A stretch of DNA of 32,619 bases from Thioploca sp. (lineage in GTDB: Bacteria; Pseudomonadota; Gammaproteobacteria; Beggiatoales; Beggiatoaceae), in the NCBI GenBank assembly GCA_030627125.1, contig DAOUSR010000016.1, forward strand, positions 1 to 32,619. The letters run 5' to 3'. Shown here piece by piece: positions 1 to 8,880 of this stretch. Each line of letters begins with the position of its first letter. Positions within the stretch are counted from its first letter, which is position 1. Below the pieces are notes generated by a model that searched no databases, was not told the origin of the DNA, and saw nothing but the letters and a program-made list of their open reading frames with translations. A program made the translations under genes and the position numbers.

Positions 1-119
1 CAAAAATCATAAAAAGCAGTTTTTGTATTAAAACCAAATTCTTTTATAAAATCATTATTAAATTTAGATAAACCATACCCAATAAGATTTAGAATTTCAT
101 AATTTTTATGTTTTTTCAT
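1..119 (-). CDS. Partial gene, likely type II restriction endonuclease (N-terminus only)
   Basis: Reading leftward from an ATG at 119, an open frame runs to the window edge and gives 39 residues beginning MKKHKNYEILNLIGYGLSKF. It contains no stop. Its ATG lies inside the last codons of the methyltransferase remnant (which stops at 106), the overlapping arrangement typical of modification-restriction gene pairs. I infer a restriction enzyme from this context and from a vague resemblance to N-termini of such enzymes; no catalytic motif is visible because the gene is cut by the window edge. Whether the rest is intact cannot be seen. Confidence 0.5.
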   Translation of the reverse strand, partial: MKKHKNYEILNLIGYGLSKFNNDFIKEFGFNTKTAFYDF

Positions 120-375
120 TTTGAGTAACTTGATATAAAATATTAAAACATTCCTTTGGAGTCAATCTTCTCGGAAAATCTCCATCTAAAATAATGGGAA
201 AATTGTGACCACTGAATCAAAAGAATAATTTTCCTTTCCCTTAAATCCAACAATATAAATTCTTTCTCTTCCTTGAGGTATTTCAACATATTTTGCTGCA
301 TTAAGGATAATGGTTTTTAACTTAAAATTCACATTTGCAGATAAGATGAACTGGATTCTGAAGGTTCTGTTGGCA
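106..375 (-). pseudogene. Decayed DNA (cytosine-5-)-methyltransferase
   Basis: The minus strand encodes pieces of the C-terminal half of a C5-cytosine methyltransferase. One frame gives NRTF, then LNAAKYVEIPQGRERIYIVG, matching the conserved ILNA-x-DYGVPQ-x-RERIFIVG region (motif VIII neighbourhood). It hits a stop near 193. A second frame then gives HNFPIILDGDFPRRLTPKEC, matching the RRLTPRECARLQGFP motif, and ends at TAA 106-108 after only 13 more residues. So there is at least one frameshift, and the GFPD and GNSV (motif X) region is missing, apparently deleted. No upstream catalytic PCQ or ENV motifs were found. It is non-functional as seen and overlaps the start of the putative restriction gene. 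Confidence 0.7.
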
Positions 376-506
376 TTTTATGATAATATCTGAGACCCAA
401 ACATTGTTATTTTTCTAGAAAAGTAAGCTAATTTCTATAAAAAATATCTTGTTAGAATCTAAGACGATTCAAAATCATTATCATTGCCAAATATCAACAG
501 AACCTT
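361..506. repeat. Imperfect inverted repeat bordering the methyltransferase remnant
   Basis: AAGGTTCTGTTG at 361-372 is matched exactly by its reverse complement at 495-506, with weaker similarity continuing inward (ATT and GATAAT blocks). The 146-base segment has no coding sequence. The left arm overlaps the 5' limit of recognisable methyltransferase sequence, so this may be the remnant of an insertion or an inverted duplication that truncated that gene. No transposase or target duplication was identified. The rest of the gap up to 530 shows nothing else I can support. Confidence 0.35.
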
Positions 507-530
507 AAGTACAACTTACTTTACCAGTAA

Positions 531-3035
531 TTATTTCTTGATTTCAATCATAACTCGCCGATTTTTAGCCCGTCCAATCTCGGTATTATTATCAGCAATT
601 GGTTGACTATCAGCTTTACCAGTGACAACTAATTTATCCTTATTAATTGACGAACATTTACTAAGTAAATAATCCGCTACAGCTATAGCTCGTTCTAAGG
701 ATAATTTTTGTTTGAAATCATCAGTTGGACTATTATCTGTGTGACCAGTTATAACTATGGATTTGATACTATTTTGGCAAATTTGCTTGGCAATCATATT
801 CAAAATAATCTTAACTCTCAAGCTTAGTTCAGTTTTACCAGAAGCGAAAGTGATCCCTGTATCCAATTTTTCAGCATCTTCGTCATCAGAAAGTATTAGA
901 GTATCACCAATATCTTTCGATAATTCTGATACTTTAATCTTTTCGTTAGCTTCAGGAGCAGCTTCTGCAAATCCTATAGCACCAAGAGGTTGTACTGGAT
1001 GTGGTGCAGCTGACATTATACCTTTATCAGTTTTTCTACGTTCTTTAGAAGATGAAAACTTTTTAAATTTTGGTGCCGACATAGCCCTGAAATTTTGTTC
1101 TGCTTCAACAGTTTCACCAAATATTCCTTCATAAGCAACACCTTCTGGTAATTCAACTGGCTGCACAATAGTTTGCGGTTTACCTGCAACATTAACAATA
1201 CGCTCTTCGACAGCCACAAAGCTAGTCCATTGAGTCATCAATTTAAAATCAAGTCCAACGGTTGTCACCTGTTCAATCAAATCTTGGGTTTGACCTGCAC
1301 GTACCATTTTATTCATCAATTGGTGGATTTTTTGTCTAGCCCATACCGTTGCCATAGCCTCGTTAGCAGAATTATTTTGTGGCAATTCAACCGATAATTT
1401 TTGTACATATTTTTGTCCCACCAATTCACCTTCCACAGTGATAGTGCTTTTTCCACCCTTATTATAACGACCATGGATTAAAATTGGTTGACCAGCCCAT
1501 AAATCAGGAACTTTAGCTGGGTACAGTGCATTGACATCCAAATTACCCCAATCAATTTCAATGTGGGCTAAAGCTGGCTTATCAACTCGTTGGAAAAATT
1601 GGTTAATAACGTTATCGCTAGTTTCATCTTGACGTACATAAAAAGCTTCGCCACGCCCAATTTCAGCCGCCCGATCTAATAGATAACGATTTACTGAAGA
1701 GCCTACTCCTAAACAAAAAACTCTTGCTCCACGTCTTTCCTTCTCAATAGCTTGAAAAATACCAAATTCATTGCCTACATAACCATCGGTCATTAAAAAT
1801 GCAATTCGTAAATAAGACGGTGCGGCTGGTTGGGCTAAAGCCTTTACTATACCTTGACGCATTTCAGTTCCACCCATACCACGAAAACTTTCTACATAAC
1901 GCATAGCCTCATCAGCATTAGTCTGAGTATAAGGCCGAGGATGACTCCATAAAGTTCCGGTATCACCAGCAAATCGCACTATATTAAACCTATCCAAAGA
2001 ACGCATTCCTTTGATAATTTTACGTATAGCTTGCTTAGATTTTTCTATCGGAAACCCACTCATGGAACCAGAAGTGTCAACAATGAAAATAAGTTCCCGT
2101 GGAAAGATTTGGTCATCATTAATAGTTTGTTGAGGCTGAATCATTAAGGTGAAAAAACCACCCCGTTCATCATGATGGGTAATAGTAGCAATTTCAGGAG
2201 CTTGACCAGCTACTTGATAACGTAAAATAAAATCTTTATTAGGCAAAGTATCAGCTGGATGGATATTGATAATACTTTCATGTGAATTAACGTTTTTAAT
2301 ATCAATCACATGCGAGGTGGAATGCACTTTTTTAATAGATACTCCAGCATTCAATTTGACTGCTAAAGATATATCGTGACCGGTGCGTTCACCTGATTTT
2401 AATACTGGTGGAGTGATACGAGAGGCATCTGGAACAGTATCCGGTGACCAACCAGTACCACTATATCCAGTTGCAACATTACCGGGGATATATCTAGGCC
2501 CAACTACCATCGGAAATACTAATTCGTAACTACCTTCGCTATATTTAAGAATATTGACGTAACGAATGGTAATTACTATATTTTCACCCGGCATAATATT
2601 AGCGACAGATTGAGTGAAAATATTAGGCCGTTCTTGTTCTAGTAGAGAAGTTCGCTGACCTTGGTTACGGGCTGTTTCATAAATTTTCCGGGCTTCCTGT
2701 TTGAGTTTGATAAGACCTTTAATAATCCGTTTCCCAACAGTCATTTGCATATCATCTACTGCCGCATCATTTGGCAATGGGAAAGTATAAATCGCTTCAA
2801 TTGGTTGGTTAAACGGATTTTTATATTGCTGAGTTACAACTGCGCTTGCCACAAAACCAGATACTTCAATTTTGACATCGGTATGTTGTAACGGCATTTC
2901 TAGTTTTGCAGTTGGCTTTTTACCATCAATTTGCAATACTTCTAAGGTTCCAGGGTTAATTCCCGTAGTTACATCATTGGCTTGAACTGATAATACTGAC
3001 AACATAACTGCTGTCATTAAGATTTTAATAAACAT
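531..3035 (-). CDS. Secreted VIT-vWA protein with C-terminal OmpA-like domain
   Basis: The 834-residue product starts with a signal peptide (MFIKILMTAVMLSVLSVQA, cleavage near 19). Residues about 30-175 form a vault/inter-alpha-trypsin (VIT) domain. A von Willebrand A domain follows at about 313-485 with an intact MIDAS: D320-T-S-G-S, T390 in GMGGT and D417 in MTDG. Residues 650-720 are a low-complexity linker, and 727-834 are an OmpA/MotB-like peptidoglycan-binding domain (GHTDN 764-768, NRRV 825-828). VIT-vWA proteins of marine proteobacteria are often sortase targets; here the anchor is replaced by an OmpA domain, suggesting periplasmic tethering to the cell wall. An AGGAG ribosome site lies about 10 bases before the ATG. 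A role in adhesion or surface assembly is inference. Confidence 0.85.
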   Translation of the reverse strand: MFIKILMTAVMLSVLSVQANDVTTGINPGTLEVLQIDGKKPTAKLEMPLQHTDVKIEVSGFVASAVVTQQYKNPFNQPIEAIYTFPLPNDAAVDDMQMTVGKRIIKGLIKLKQEARKIYETARNQGQRTSLLEQERPNIFTQSVANIMPGENIVITIRYVNILKYSEGSYELVFPMVVGPRYIPGNVATGYSGTGWSPDTVPDASRITPPVLKSGERTGHDISLAVKLNAGVSIKKVHSTSHVIDIKNVNSHESIINIHPADTLPNKDFILRYQVAGQAPEIATITHHDERGGFFTLMIQPQQTINDDQIFPRELIFIVDTSGSMSGFPIEKSKQAIRKIIKGMRSLDRFNIVRFAGDTGTLWSHPRPYTQTNADEAMRYVESFRGMGGTEMRQGIVKALAQPAAPSYLRIAFLMTDGYVGNEFGIFQAIEKERRGARVFCLGVGSSVNRYLLDRAAEIGRGEAFYVRQDETSDNVINQFFQRVDKPALAHIEIDWGNLDVNALYPAKVPDLWAGQPILIHGRYNKGGKSTITVEGELVGQKYVQKLSVELPQNNSANEAMATVWARQKIHQLMNKMVRAGQTQDLIEQVTTVGLDFKLMTQWTSFVAVEERIVNVAGKPQTIVQPVELPEGVAYEGIFGETVEAEQNFRAMSAPKFKKFSSSKERRKTDKGIMSAAPHPVQPLGAIGFAEAAPEANEKIKVSELSKDIGDTLILSDDEDAEKLDTGITFASGKTELSLRVKIILNMIAKQICQNSIKSIVITGHTDNSPTDDFKQKLSLERAIAVADYLLSKCSSINKDKLVVTGKADSQPIADNNTEIGRAKNRRVMIEIKK

Positions 3036-3474
3036 AAATTTAGTCTCCTAAAACATCTATAAAATAGTATAATTAAAATATATATTATTTTTGTTGATTT
3101 AGCAATATATTAAGTTTGGTAAAGTTGCTTTAAGAGTTAACTTAAAGATTTATCTAACCAAAATTTAGATTATAGCTTTTCCCAATTGAATGTATTATAT
3201 CAATACAAATTAAGAATTTGATATTTATATCTAATTTAATTAAGAATTAAGCATTTATAATTAAGAATTGCTAGATGTGGTAGAGAGTTTTTGTAAATTA
3301 AATATGTTTGAATTCAATGATTAAATTGCCAACTAGTTTTAATGTTAGGATAAATTATATACTTATTTCCTATACAACGAAATATAAAGATGATAAAATA
3401 ATTTATAAGTATAGTTTTCCTCAAGTTTCATAAATAACGACACTATATTTAATTATCTATAGGAATAAAAAATA
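3036..3474. other. Intergenic region between divergent genes
   Basis: This 439-base AT-rich gap separates the divergent VIT-vWA gene and glgB and must hold both promoters. Apart from the MITE-like repeat at 3171-3275 and an AGGAAT ribosome site about 10 bases before glgB, I see no coding potential and no clear operator. Confidence 0.6.
3171..3275 (+). repeat. MITE-like dispersed repeat, copy 1 (full length)
   Basis: A 105-base element begins TATAGC and ends GCTAGA (GCTATA in the other copies), so its ends form a short terminal inverted repeat. It carries the internal block AAGAATTAAGCATTTATAAT. It matches the copy at 23069-23173 (opposite strand) along its whole length at roughly 85-90% by eye, and shorter copies at 7498-7554 and 23591-23674. 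There is no coding capacity, which suggests a non-autonomous element mobilised in trans. Confidence 0.75.
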
Positions 3475-5799
3475 ATGACAGCTCCAAAACTTAATGCCGA
3501 TTTACAAAAAATTATTGATGCTCGCCACCATGATCCTTTTTCGGTGTTGGGTAAACATTCTGTCAATGGCAAGACTACGATACGTGTTTATATTCCTTAT
3601 GCTGAAACAGTTACTATCGCAGAAGGCAATTTACCTCTGCAACGTATAGAAGGAACCGATTTATTTGAATGGCAAGGTGATGCCGAAATACCAGAACATT
3701 ATCGATTAATTTGGCGAGATAAAGACAGCCGTGATCATATTACTCATGATCCATATACTTTTTCAGCCCAATTAGCCGATTTTGACATGCACTTGTTCAG
3801 TGAAGGAAAACATTGGCATGCTTACCGTTTTTTAGGCTCCCATGTGCATCAAACCGATGGTATTGGTGGAATTTTATTTGCAGTTTGGGCTCCAAATGCC
3901 GAGCGTATTAGTATAGTAGGTGATTTTAATCAGTGGGATGGTCGTTCTCATCCGATGCGATCTCATGGAGGTAATGGGATTTGGGAATTATTTATCCCAG
4001 ATATTGGTCCTAAAACTTTGTATAAATTTGAAATTAGGAATCGGCAAACCAATGAGATTTTGTTGAAATCTGATCCTTACGGGCAATCTTTTGAGCTACG
4101 GCCTAATACTGCTTCTATTGTAGTGGATAATGTACCCTATGCTTGGAGTGATGAAGAATGGTTGGAAAAACGCAAAAATTGGGATTGGTTGCACTCTCCA
4201 ATGTCGATTTATGAAGTTCATTTAGGCTCTTGGCAACGTGGCCCCGAAGGTGAGTTTTTAAATTATCGGGAAATAGCTAAACAATTAGTAGAATATGTAA
4301 CTGATTTAGGTTTTAGTCATATTGAATTAATGCCAATTACTGAACATCCTTTTGATGGTTCTTGGGGTTATCAAACCACCGGTTATTATGCTCCGACCAG
4401 CCGTTATGGTTCACCAGAAGACTTTCGCTATTTAGTTAATTATTGTCATCAGCATAACATTGGAGTAATTTTAGATTGGGTACCAGCTCATTTTCCGAAA
4501 GATGCTCATGGTTTAGGTCGGTTCGATGGAACTCCTCTGTATGAACATGAAGATCCACGTAAAGGTGAACATTTAGATTGGTCAACTTTAATCTACAACT
4601 ACAGCCGTTATGAAGTTAAAAATTTCTTACTTTCTAGTGCTTTATATTGGTTAAGGGAAATGCACCTAGATGGTTTACGAGTAGATGCAGTTGCTTCAAT
4701 GTTATATTTAGACTATTCACGAGAAGAATGGATTCCTAATGAATTTGGTGGGCGAGAAAATTTAGAAGCAATAGAATTCATGCGTGAATTGAATGTTGTG
4801 GCTCATGCTGAACACCCAGGCGTATTAATAATGGCCGAAGAATCAACTTCATGGCCCCAAGTTACTCGACCAGCAGATGGTGGTGGGCTTGGTTTCAGTC
4901 TCAAATGGAATATGGGCTGGATGAACGATACTTTGAGTTACATGTCGAAAGAAGCTGTTCATCGTAAATATCATCAAGACATGTTAACTTTCAGTATGTT
5001 ATACGCTTTTACCGAGAACTTTTTATTACCATTTTCTCATGATGAAGTTGTGCATGGTAAAGGTTCTATGCTAACTAAGATGCAAGGTGATGAATGGCAA
5101 CAATTTGCTAACTTGCGTTTGCTGTATACCTATATGTTCACTCATCCGGGTAAAAAATTACTATTTATGGGAACTGAGTTTGGACAAGTTGCTGAGTGGA
5201 ATAGTGCTAATACTTTGGATTGGTATGTTTTAGAGTATAAATATCACAAAGGTTTACAACTACTGGTTAAAGACTTAAATAATTTATACCATAATTCTGA
5301 AGCCTTATATAAATATGAGTTTGAATGGCAAGGTTTTGAATGGATTGATTGTCATGATGCAGAACAATCGGTATTAATTTATCTGCGTAAAGGCGATGAT
5401 TCCGAGATAATTGTTATAGTTAATTATACTCCCGTACCACGGCATAATTATCGTATCGGTTTGCAAACCAAAGGAATTTATCAAGAAATTTTGAATTCTG
5501 ATGCAGGTTGTTATGGTGGCAGTAACGTAGGCAATGGTGCTATGATATTGGAAGCTGAAGATAGCCCTTGGATGGAACGACCTTACTCCATGTTGGTAGT
5601 TGTACCACCATTAGCTGGTATTGTGCTTAAATTAGTTAGTGAACCACCAATGGTTGAACCTGCTAAATTAGAAGATGAAACATCTGAAATATCTACAAAA
5701 TTAGATGTCATTCCCAATAAATCTGATAAAACGGTTTCAACTCCTACATTTACTGCTCCACGTAGTAAGAAAAACTCTAAACGACGTGGTAAAAAATGA
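3475..5799 (+). CDS. glgB: 1,4-alpha-glucan branching enzyme
   Basis: GlgB creates alpha-1,6 branches in glycogen by transferring oligoglucan segments. The 774-residue protein has the GlgB N1 and CBM48 modules (about 15-215, with [20 protein letters not shown] at 135-154), then the GH13 barrel. Catalytic residues are visible: nucleophile D404 in LRVDAVASM, acid/base E455 in MAEES, and D523 in [11 protein letters not shown]. The alpha-amylase C-terminal all-beta domain ends near 722. It is about 45 residues longer than usual because of a C-terminal tail that is acidic, then Ser/Thr-rich, ending in a basic cluster ([10 protein letters not shown]). No other glycogen gene is nearby. Start supported by an AGGAAT site and the conserved N-terminus. 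Confidence 0.97.
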   Translation: MTAPKLNADLQKIIDARHHDPFSVLGKHSVNGKTTIRVYIPYAETVTIAEGNLPLQRIEGTDLFEWQGDAEIPEHYRLIWRDKDSRDHITHDPYTFSAQLADFDMHLFSEGKHWHAYRFLGSHVHQTDGIGGILFAVWAPNAERISIVGDFNQWDGRSHPMRSHGGNGIWELFIPDIGPKTLYKFEIRNRQTNEILLKSDPYGQSFELRPNTASIVVDNVPYAWSDEEWLEKRKNWDWLHSPMSIYEVHLGSWQRGPEGEFLNYREIAKQLVEYVTDLGFSHIELMPITEHPFDGSWGYQTTGYYAPTSRYGSPEDFRYLVNYCHQHNIGVILDWVPAHFPKDAHGLGRFDGTPLYEHEDPRKGEHLDWSTLIYNYSRYEVKNFLLSSALYWLREMHLDGLRVDAVASMLYLDYSREEWIPNEFGGRENLEAIEFMRELNVVAHAEHPGVLIMAEESTSWPQVTRPADGGGLGFSLKWNMGWMNDTLSYMSKEAVHRKYHQDMLTFSMLYAFTENFLLPFSHDEVVHGKGSMLTKMQGDEWQQFANLRLLYTYMFTHPGKKLLFMGTEFGQVAEWNSANTLDWYVLEYKYHKGLQLLVKDLNNLYHNSEALYKYEFEWQGFEWIDCHDAEQSVLIYLRKGDDSEIIVIVNYTPVPRHNYRIGLQTKGIYQEILNSDAGCYGGSNVGNGAMILEAEDSPWMERPYSMLVVVPPLAGIVLKLVSEPPMVEPAKLEDETSEISTKLDVIPNKSDKTVSTPTFTAPRSKKNSKRRGKK

Positions 5800-5889
5800 T
5801 TAAATAATTGTGAGCAGGTGAATTCAGCTAACTCTTAATGAATCTTATCAATCACCATGCACTAGTTTTTGCAATATTTTAAAAGGTTT

Positions 5890-5915
5890 GCTGGGTTTAG
5901 CTCTACCCAGCCTAC
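5890..5915. repeat. Short hairpin repeat ending CTAC (GCTGGGT/ACCCAGC type)
   Basis: GCTGGGT at 5890-5896 pairs perfectly with ACCCAGC at 5905-5911 across an 8-base loop and is followed by CTACA. It lies 90 bases after glgB and has no U-run, so it is better viewed as one of several CTAC-ended palindromes in this window (7463, 8822, 11233, 21077) than as a classic terminator, though it could attenuate read-through. Confidence 0.55.
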
Positions 5916-6028
5916 AGTTTAATTGAACTTATTATCAATAAATTACATATAAATATCCAGTACTCAAAAGATAAGTTGGAAATATATTCTGGTGCATGGA
6001 AATTAAAAATATTAAATAGGTTATTTTT

Positions 6029-7441
6029 ATGATTAAGTCTAAGTATTGGTTATTAATATTTATTTTAATGACACCGCTATATGCTGACGATGATGTACAA
6101 ATTGAAAAAAAATATGTCAAGTTTGCTAATGGTGATAGTTATTATGGTGATTATGAAGGCCGAAAACGTAATGGCGACGGAGTTTATCTTTGGAGTAATG
6201 GAGATTCTTACAAAGGTGAATTTCTTGAAGGGAAACTTGATGGTAATGGAATCTATACCTGGTCTAATGGTGATTTTTATAAAGGTGAGTATGTAGATAA
6301 TAAACGTGATGGCGAAGGAAGTTATTTTTGGACAAATGGAAAACGTTTTAAAGGTGATTTTGCTGAAGGTAAACGTGACGAAGGTAAATTAACAACTTTA
6401 AATTATAAACCTAACTTTCCTAAAATTGAAATAACAATAACTAGTCGAGGTAGGCCAGCACCAGATCGTCCAACACCAAAAAATATTATTGAAACATATG
6501 AATTAGCTGCTAAGCATGAAGCTAAAAAAGTTGTAACTGAGAGTAATAATATTGAAGAAAATACTGACGATGCAAAAAATATAAATGAGGCTGAACAATT
6601 AGCAGAATCTAATGTAGAACTAATGGATTCAAACTCAGAAGATGATATTGATGATGGTTTTGGAGATGTTGAGGAAGATACATCTACATTAGCTGATAAT
6701 GATAACTTAGAAGATGATACTGAGAATGAAGCAAAATCTGATAATGTATTAGCATCTGTAATCACTTATCATAAAAAGCTTAATAAACCTTCAGTTCCTA
6801 CGCAAATAGATATCCCAGATACCGACCCTGAAATAATATCTGCTAATGATAACAAAACCACCAATTCTGATCTTGCTGGTATAGTTAAGGTAGTTTGGCA
6901 AAATGGTGATTCTTATGATGGTGATTATATAAATGGTGAACGTACTGGTCAAGGCAGATATATTTGGGTTAATGGAGATCACTATTCTGGCGATTTTGTC
7001 AATGGTAAACGGCATGGAGTTGGTATTTATAAATGGATAAATGGCGATATATATGTTGGCGAATATATGAATGACCAACGTACTGGTGAAGGTTTATACA
7101 TTTGGGGCAGTGGGGATCGTTATCAGGGTGATTTTAATTTAGGATTTCGTCATGGCAATGGAACTCTTAAATGGTTTGATGGCGAGTTATATGGTGGCGA
7201 TTTTTTAGATGGCAAACGTACTGGAAAAGGGATTTATGTATCAAGTGGTGGAGATCGTTATGAAGGTAATTTTGAAGATGGTAAACGTACTGGCAAAGGC
7301 TTTTTAGTTTCAGCCACCGGTAGTTTAACTAGATTAGAATTTGAAGAAAACCCATATCTTCTACAAGAGCTTGAATTTAGTGGTGGCAAACTTATTTCTG
7401 CTACAGCTGAAGAGGAAGACATGGAATTAGATGAAGAATAA
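6029..7441 (+). CDS. Exported MORN-repeat protein with acidic linker
   Basis: The 470-residue product has a signal peptide (MIKSKYWLLIFILMTPLYA). Two blocks of MORN repeats (about 23 residues each, core NGDxYxGDFxxGKRxGxGxY) flank a long disordered acidic linker. The first block holds four repeats at about 34-117 and the second six at about 288-428. The linker (about 150-280) is dominated by E, D, N and S. The C-terminus is again acidic (EEEDMELDEE). MORN repeats form beta-hairpin stacks that bind lipids or partner proteins; bacterial exported versions have no settled role. It stands alone between glgB and ubiE. The first repeat block looks eroded at its end (GKRDEGKLTTLNYK). Function not assignable. 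Confidence 0.85.
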   Translation: MIKSKYWLLIFILMTPLYADDDVQIEKKYVKFANGDSYYGDYEGRKRNGDGVYLWSNGDSYKGEFLEGKLDGNGIYTWSNGDFYKGEYVDNKRDGEGSYFWTNGKRFKGDFAEGKRDEGKLTTLNYKPNFPKIEITITSRGRPAPDRPTPKNIIETYELAAKHEAKKVVTESNNIEENTDDAKNINEAEQLAESNVELMDSNSEDDIDDGFGDVEEDTSTLADNDNLEDDTENEAKSDNVLASVITYHKKLNKPSVPTQIDIPDTDPEIISANDNKTTNSDLAGIVKVVWQNGDSYDGDYINGERTGQGRYIWVNGDHYSGDFVNGKRHGVGIYKWINGDIYVGEYMNDQRTGEGLYIWGSGDRYQGDFNLGFRHGNGTLKWFDGELYGGDFLDGKRTGKGIYVSSGGDRYEGNFEDGKRTGKGFLVSATGSLTRLEFEENPYLLQELEFSGGKLISATAEEEDMELDEE

Positions 7442-7462
7442 TTGTCTCACAAATTTGATTAT

Positions 7463-7496
7463 GGGTAATCCCTTAAGAGCAAAGGATTGCCCCTAC
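7463..7496. repeat. Hairpin repeat ending CTAC (degenerate)
   Basis: GGGTAATCC at 7463-7471 pairs with GGATTGCCC (7484-7492) with one G-T wobble, followed by CTAC. It resembles one arm of the long hairpin at 21077-21145 and sits directly against MITE copy 2. Confidence 0.5.
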
Positions 7497-7497
7497 A

Positions 7498-7554
7498 AGA
7501 TATTATTATAGAATATCATTAAGAATTAAGCATTCATAATTAAGAATTGCTATA
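7498..7554 (+). repeat. MITE-like dispersed repeat, copy 2 (3' part)
   Basis: The last 36 bases (7519-7554, TTAAGAATTAAGCATTCATA onward to GCTATA) are identical or nearly identical to the ends of copies 3 and 4. The 5' half of the element is missing or too diverged to follow. It ends 31 bases before ubiE, so it may carry part of the ubiE promoter or leader. Confidence 0.7.
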
Positions 7555-7585
7555 CATACACTAATCCAAATATAGGATAAATAAT

Positions 7586-8326
7586 ATGGATTCTGAAAAA
7601 ACCCATTTTGGATTTACCCAAATTCCAAGCCAAGAGAAAGTAAAAAAAGTTGCTGAAGTATTTGATTCAGTGGCAACTCGTTATGACTTGATGAATGATT
7701 TAATGTCCTGTGGAATTCATCGCTTATGGAAACGATTTACTATTGCATTAGCAGGAGTAAAACCAGGCCAACGAGTGCTTGATTTAGCTGGCGGAACTGG
7801 TGATTTAGCAATTAAATTTGCTGAACAAGTGGGACCAGAAGGAGAAGTAATCTTGGCTGATATTAATTCTGCCATGTTGCAAGTAGGTCGTGAACGCTTG
7901 TTAAATAAAGGAGTTTTGATAAATTATGCTCAAGTTAATGCTGAATCTTTGCCTTTTGCGAAAAATAGCTTTGATCTTATTACAATAGCATTTGGATTGC
8001 GTAATGTTACTGATAAAGATGCTGCTTTAGCTTCGATGTATCGAGTTTTGAAACCAGGCGGTAAAGCTTTAATTTTAGAATTTTCCGATTTAAAAATCCG
8101 GCCCTTAAAACCATTTTATGATATCTATTCTTTCAAAGTATTACCATTCATCGGCAAATTAGTTACCAAAGATGCTGATAGTTATCGTTATTTAGCAGAA
8201 TCAATTCGTATGCATCCAGATCAAGATACTTTATTAAAGCAAATGGAAGAGGTGGGTTTTGAACGGTGTGACTATCATAATTTAACCGGCGGTGTAGTCG
8301 CTGTACATAGAGGCTATAAACTATGA
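7586..8326 (+). CDS. ubiE: Demethylmenaquinone/2-polyprenyl-benzoquinol C-methyltransferase
   Basis: UbiE uses S-adenosylmethionine to C-methylate the quinone ring in ubiquinone (and menaquinone) synthesis at the inner membrane. The 246-residue protein has the family's full set of marks: the N-terminal [22 protein letters not shown] motif I at 65-73 (LDLAGGTGD), the acidic residue of motif II (ILADIN), and [13 protein letters not shown] in the middle. Length matches the usual 250 or so. Its last bases overlap the RDD gene (ATGA), so the two are translationally coupled. In many gammaproteobacteria ubiE is followed by ubiJ-ubiB; that order is not kept here. A weak AGGATAA site precedes the ATG. 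Confidence 0.97.
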   Translation: MDSEKTHFGFTQIPSQEKVKKVAEVFDSVATRYDLMNDLMSCGIHRLWKRFTIALAGVKPGQRVLDLAGGTGDLAIKFAEQVGPEGEVILADINSAMLQVGRERLLNKGVLINYAQVNAESLPFAKNSFDLITIAFGLRNVTDKDAALASMYRVLKPGGKALILEFSDLKIRPLKPFYDIYSFKVLPFIGKLVTKDADSYRYLAESIRMHPDQDTLLKQMEEVGFERCDYHNLTGGVVAVHRGYKL

Positions 8327-8814
8327 TAAATTTTTTAACTGAACATGCTAGTTTTTGGCGGCGGGCAATAGCACTAGCATTAGATGCCATTTGGTTGTAT
8401 CCACTATTGATATTATTATTGTATTTTAGCTATAATTGTAGTCCTATTAGCCTGCCAGACATTACTGATCCAAATTACATACCTCAATATGAATGGCGAA
8501 TTGCTTTAATTATCTCGGTATTACCAGCTCTGATAACTATCTGGTTTTGGATTAAATATGCAGCAACTCCGGGTAAATTACTGTTAGATTGCGAGATTGT
8601 AGACGCTAAAACTGGTAAACCTATCACGTTAAAGCAGTCAATATTGCGTTATGTTGCTTATTTAATTTCGGCCTTGCCACTATTTCTTGGTTTTTTCTGG
8701 ATGTTAATAGATAAACGCCATCAGACTTGGCATGATAAAATTGCTGGCACAATCGTAATTATACATGATGAATCTCAAGTTCCTTTGCATCAATTAGCTC
8801 AAGGTTACTTATAG
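8323..8814 (+). CDS. RDD family membrane protein
   Basis: This 163-residue inner-membrane protein begins with the RDD signature ([19 protein letters not shown], residues 10-28, with conserved Arg and Asp). It has three predicted membrane segments (about 17-40, 61-83, 108-130) and a C-terminal [20 protein letters not shown] followed by [14 protein letters not shown], the usual RDD ending. The ATG overlaps the ubiE stop. RDD proteins are linked to ion or small-molecule transport in only a few cases, so no function is assigned. Confidence 0.85.
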   Translation: MINFLTEHASFWRRAIALALDAIWLYPLLILLLYFSYNCSPISLPDITDPNYIPQYEWRIALIISVLPALITIWFWIKYAATPGKLLLDCEIVDAKTGKPITLKQSILRYVAYLISALPLFLGFFWMLIDKRHQTWHDKIAGTIVIIHDESQVPLHQLAQGYL

Positions 8815-8821
8815 ATTATGT

Positions 8822-8840
8822 AGGGGCAAATTTCTTGCCC
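8822..8840. repeat. Short GTAGGGGCAA hairpin
   Basis: GGGCAA (8824-8829) and TTGCCC (8835-8840) form a perfect 6-base stem with a 5-base loop right after the RDD stop codon. It starts with TAGGGG like the long palindrome at 21077-21145 and could act as a weak terminator, though no T-run follows. Confidence 0.5.
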
Positions 8841-8880
8841 TGTCAATACATAATTTTCCCAAAATTCCCCTCAAAACAAT

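Noticed and set aside
757-1134. 125-codon ORF antisense to the VIT-vWA gene
   Set aside because: Ser-rich shadow of the OmpA-linker region of the real gene.
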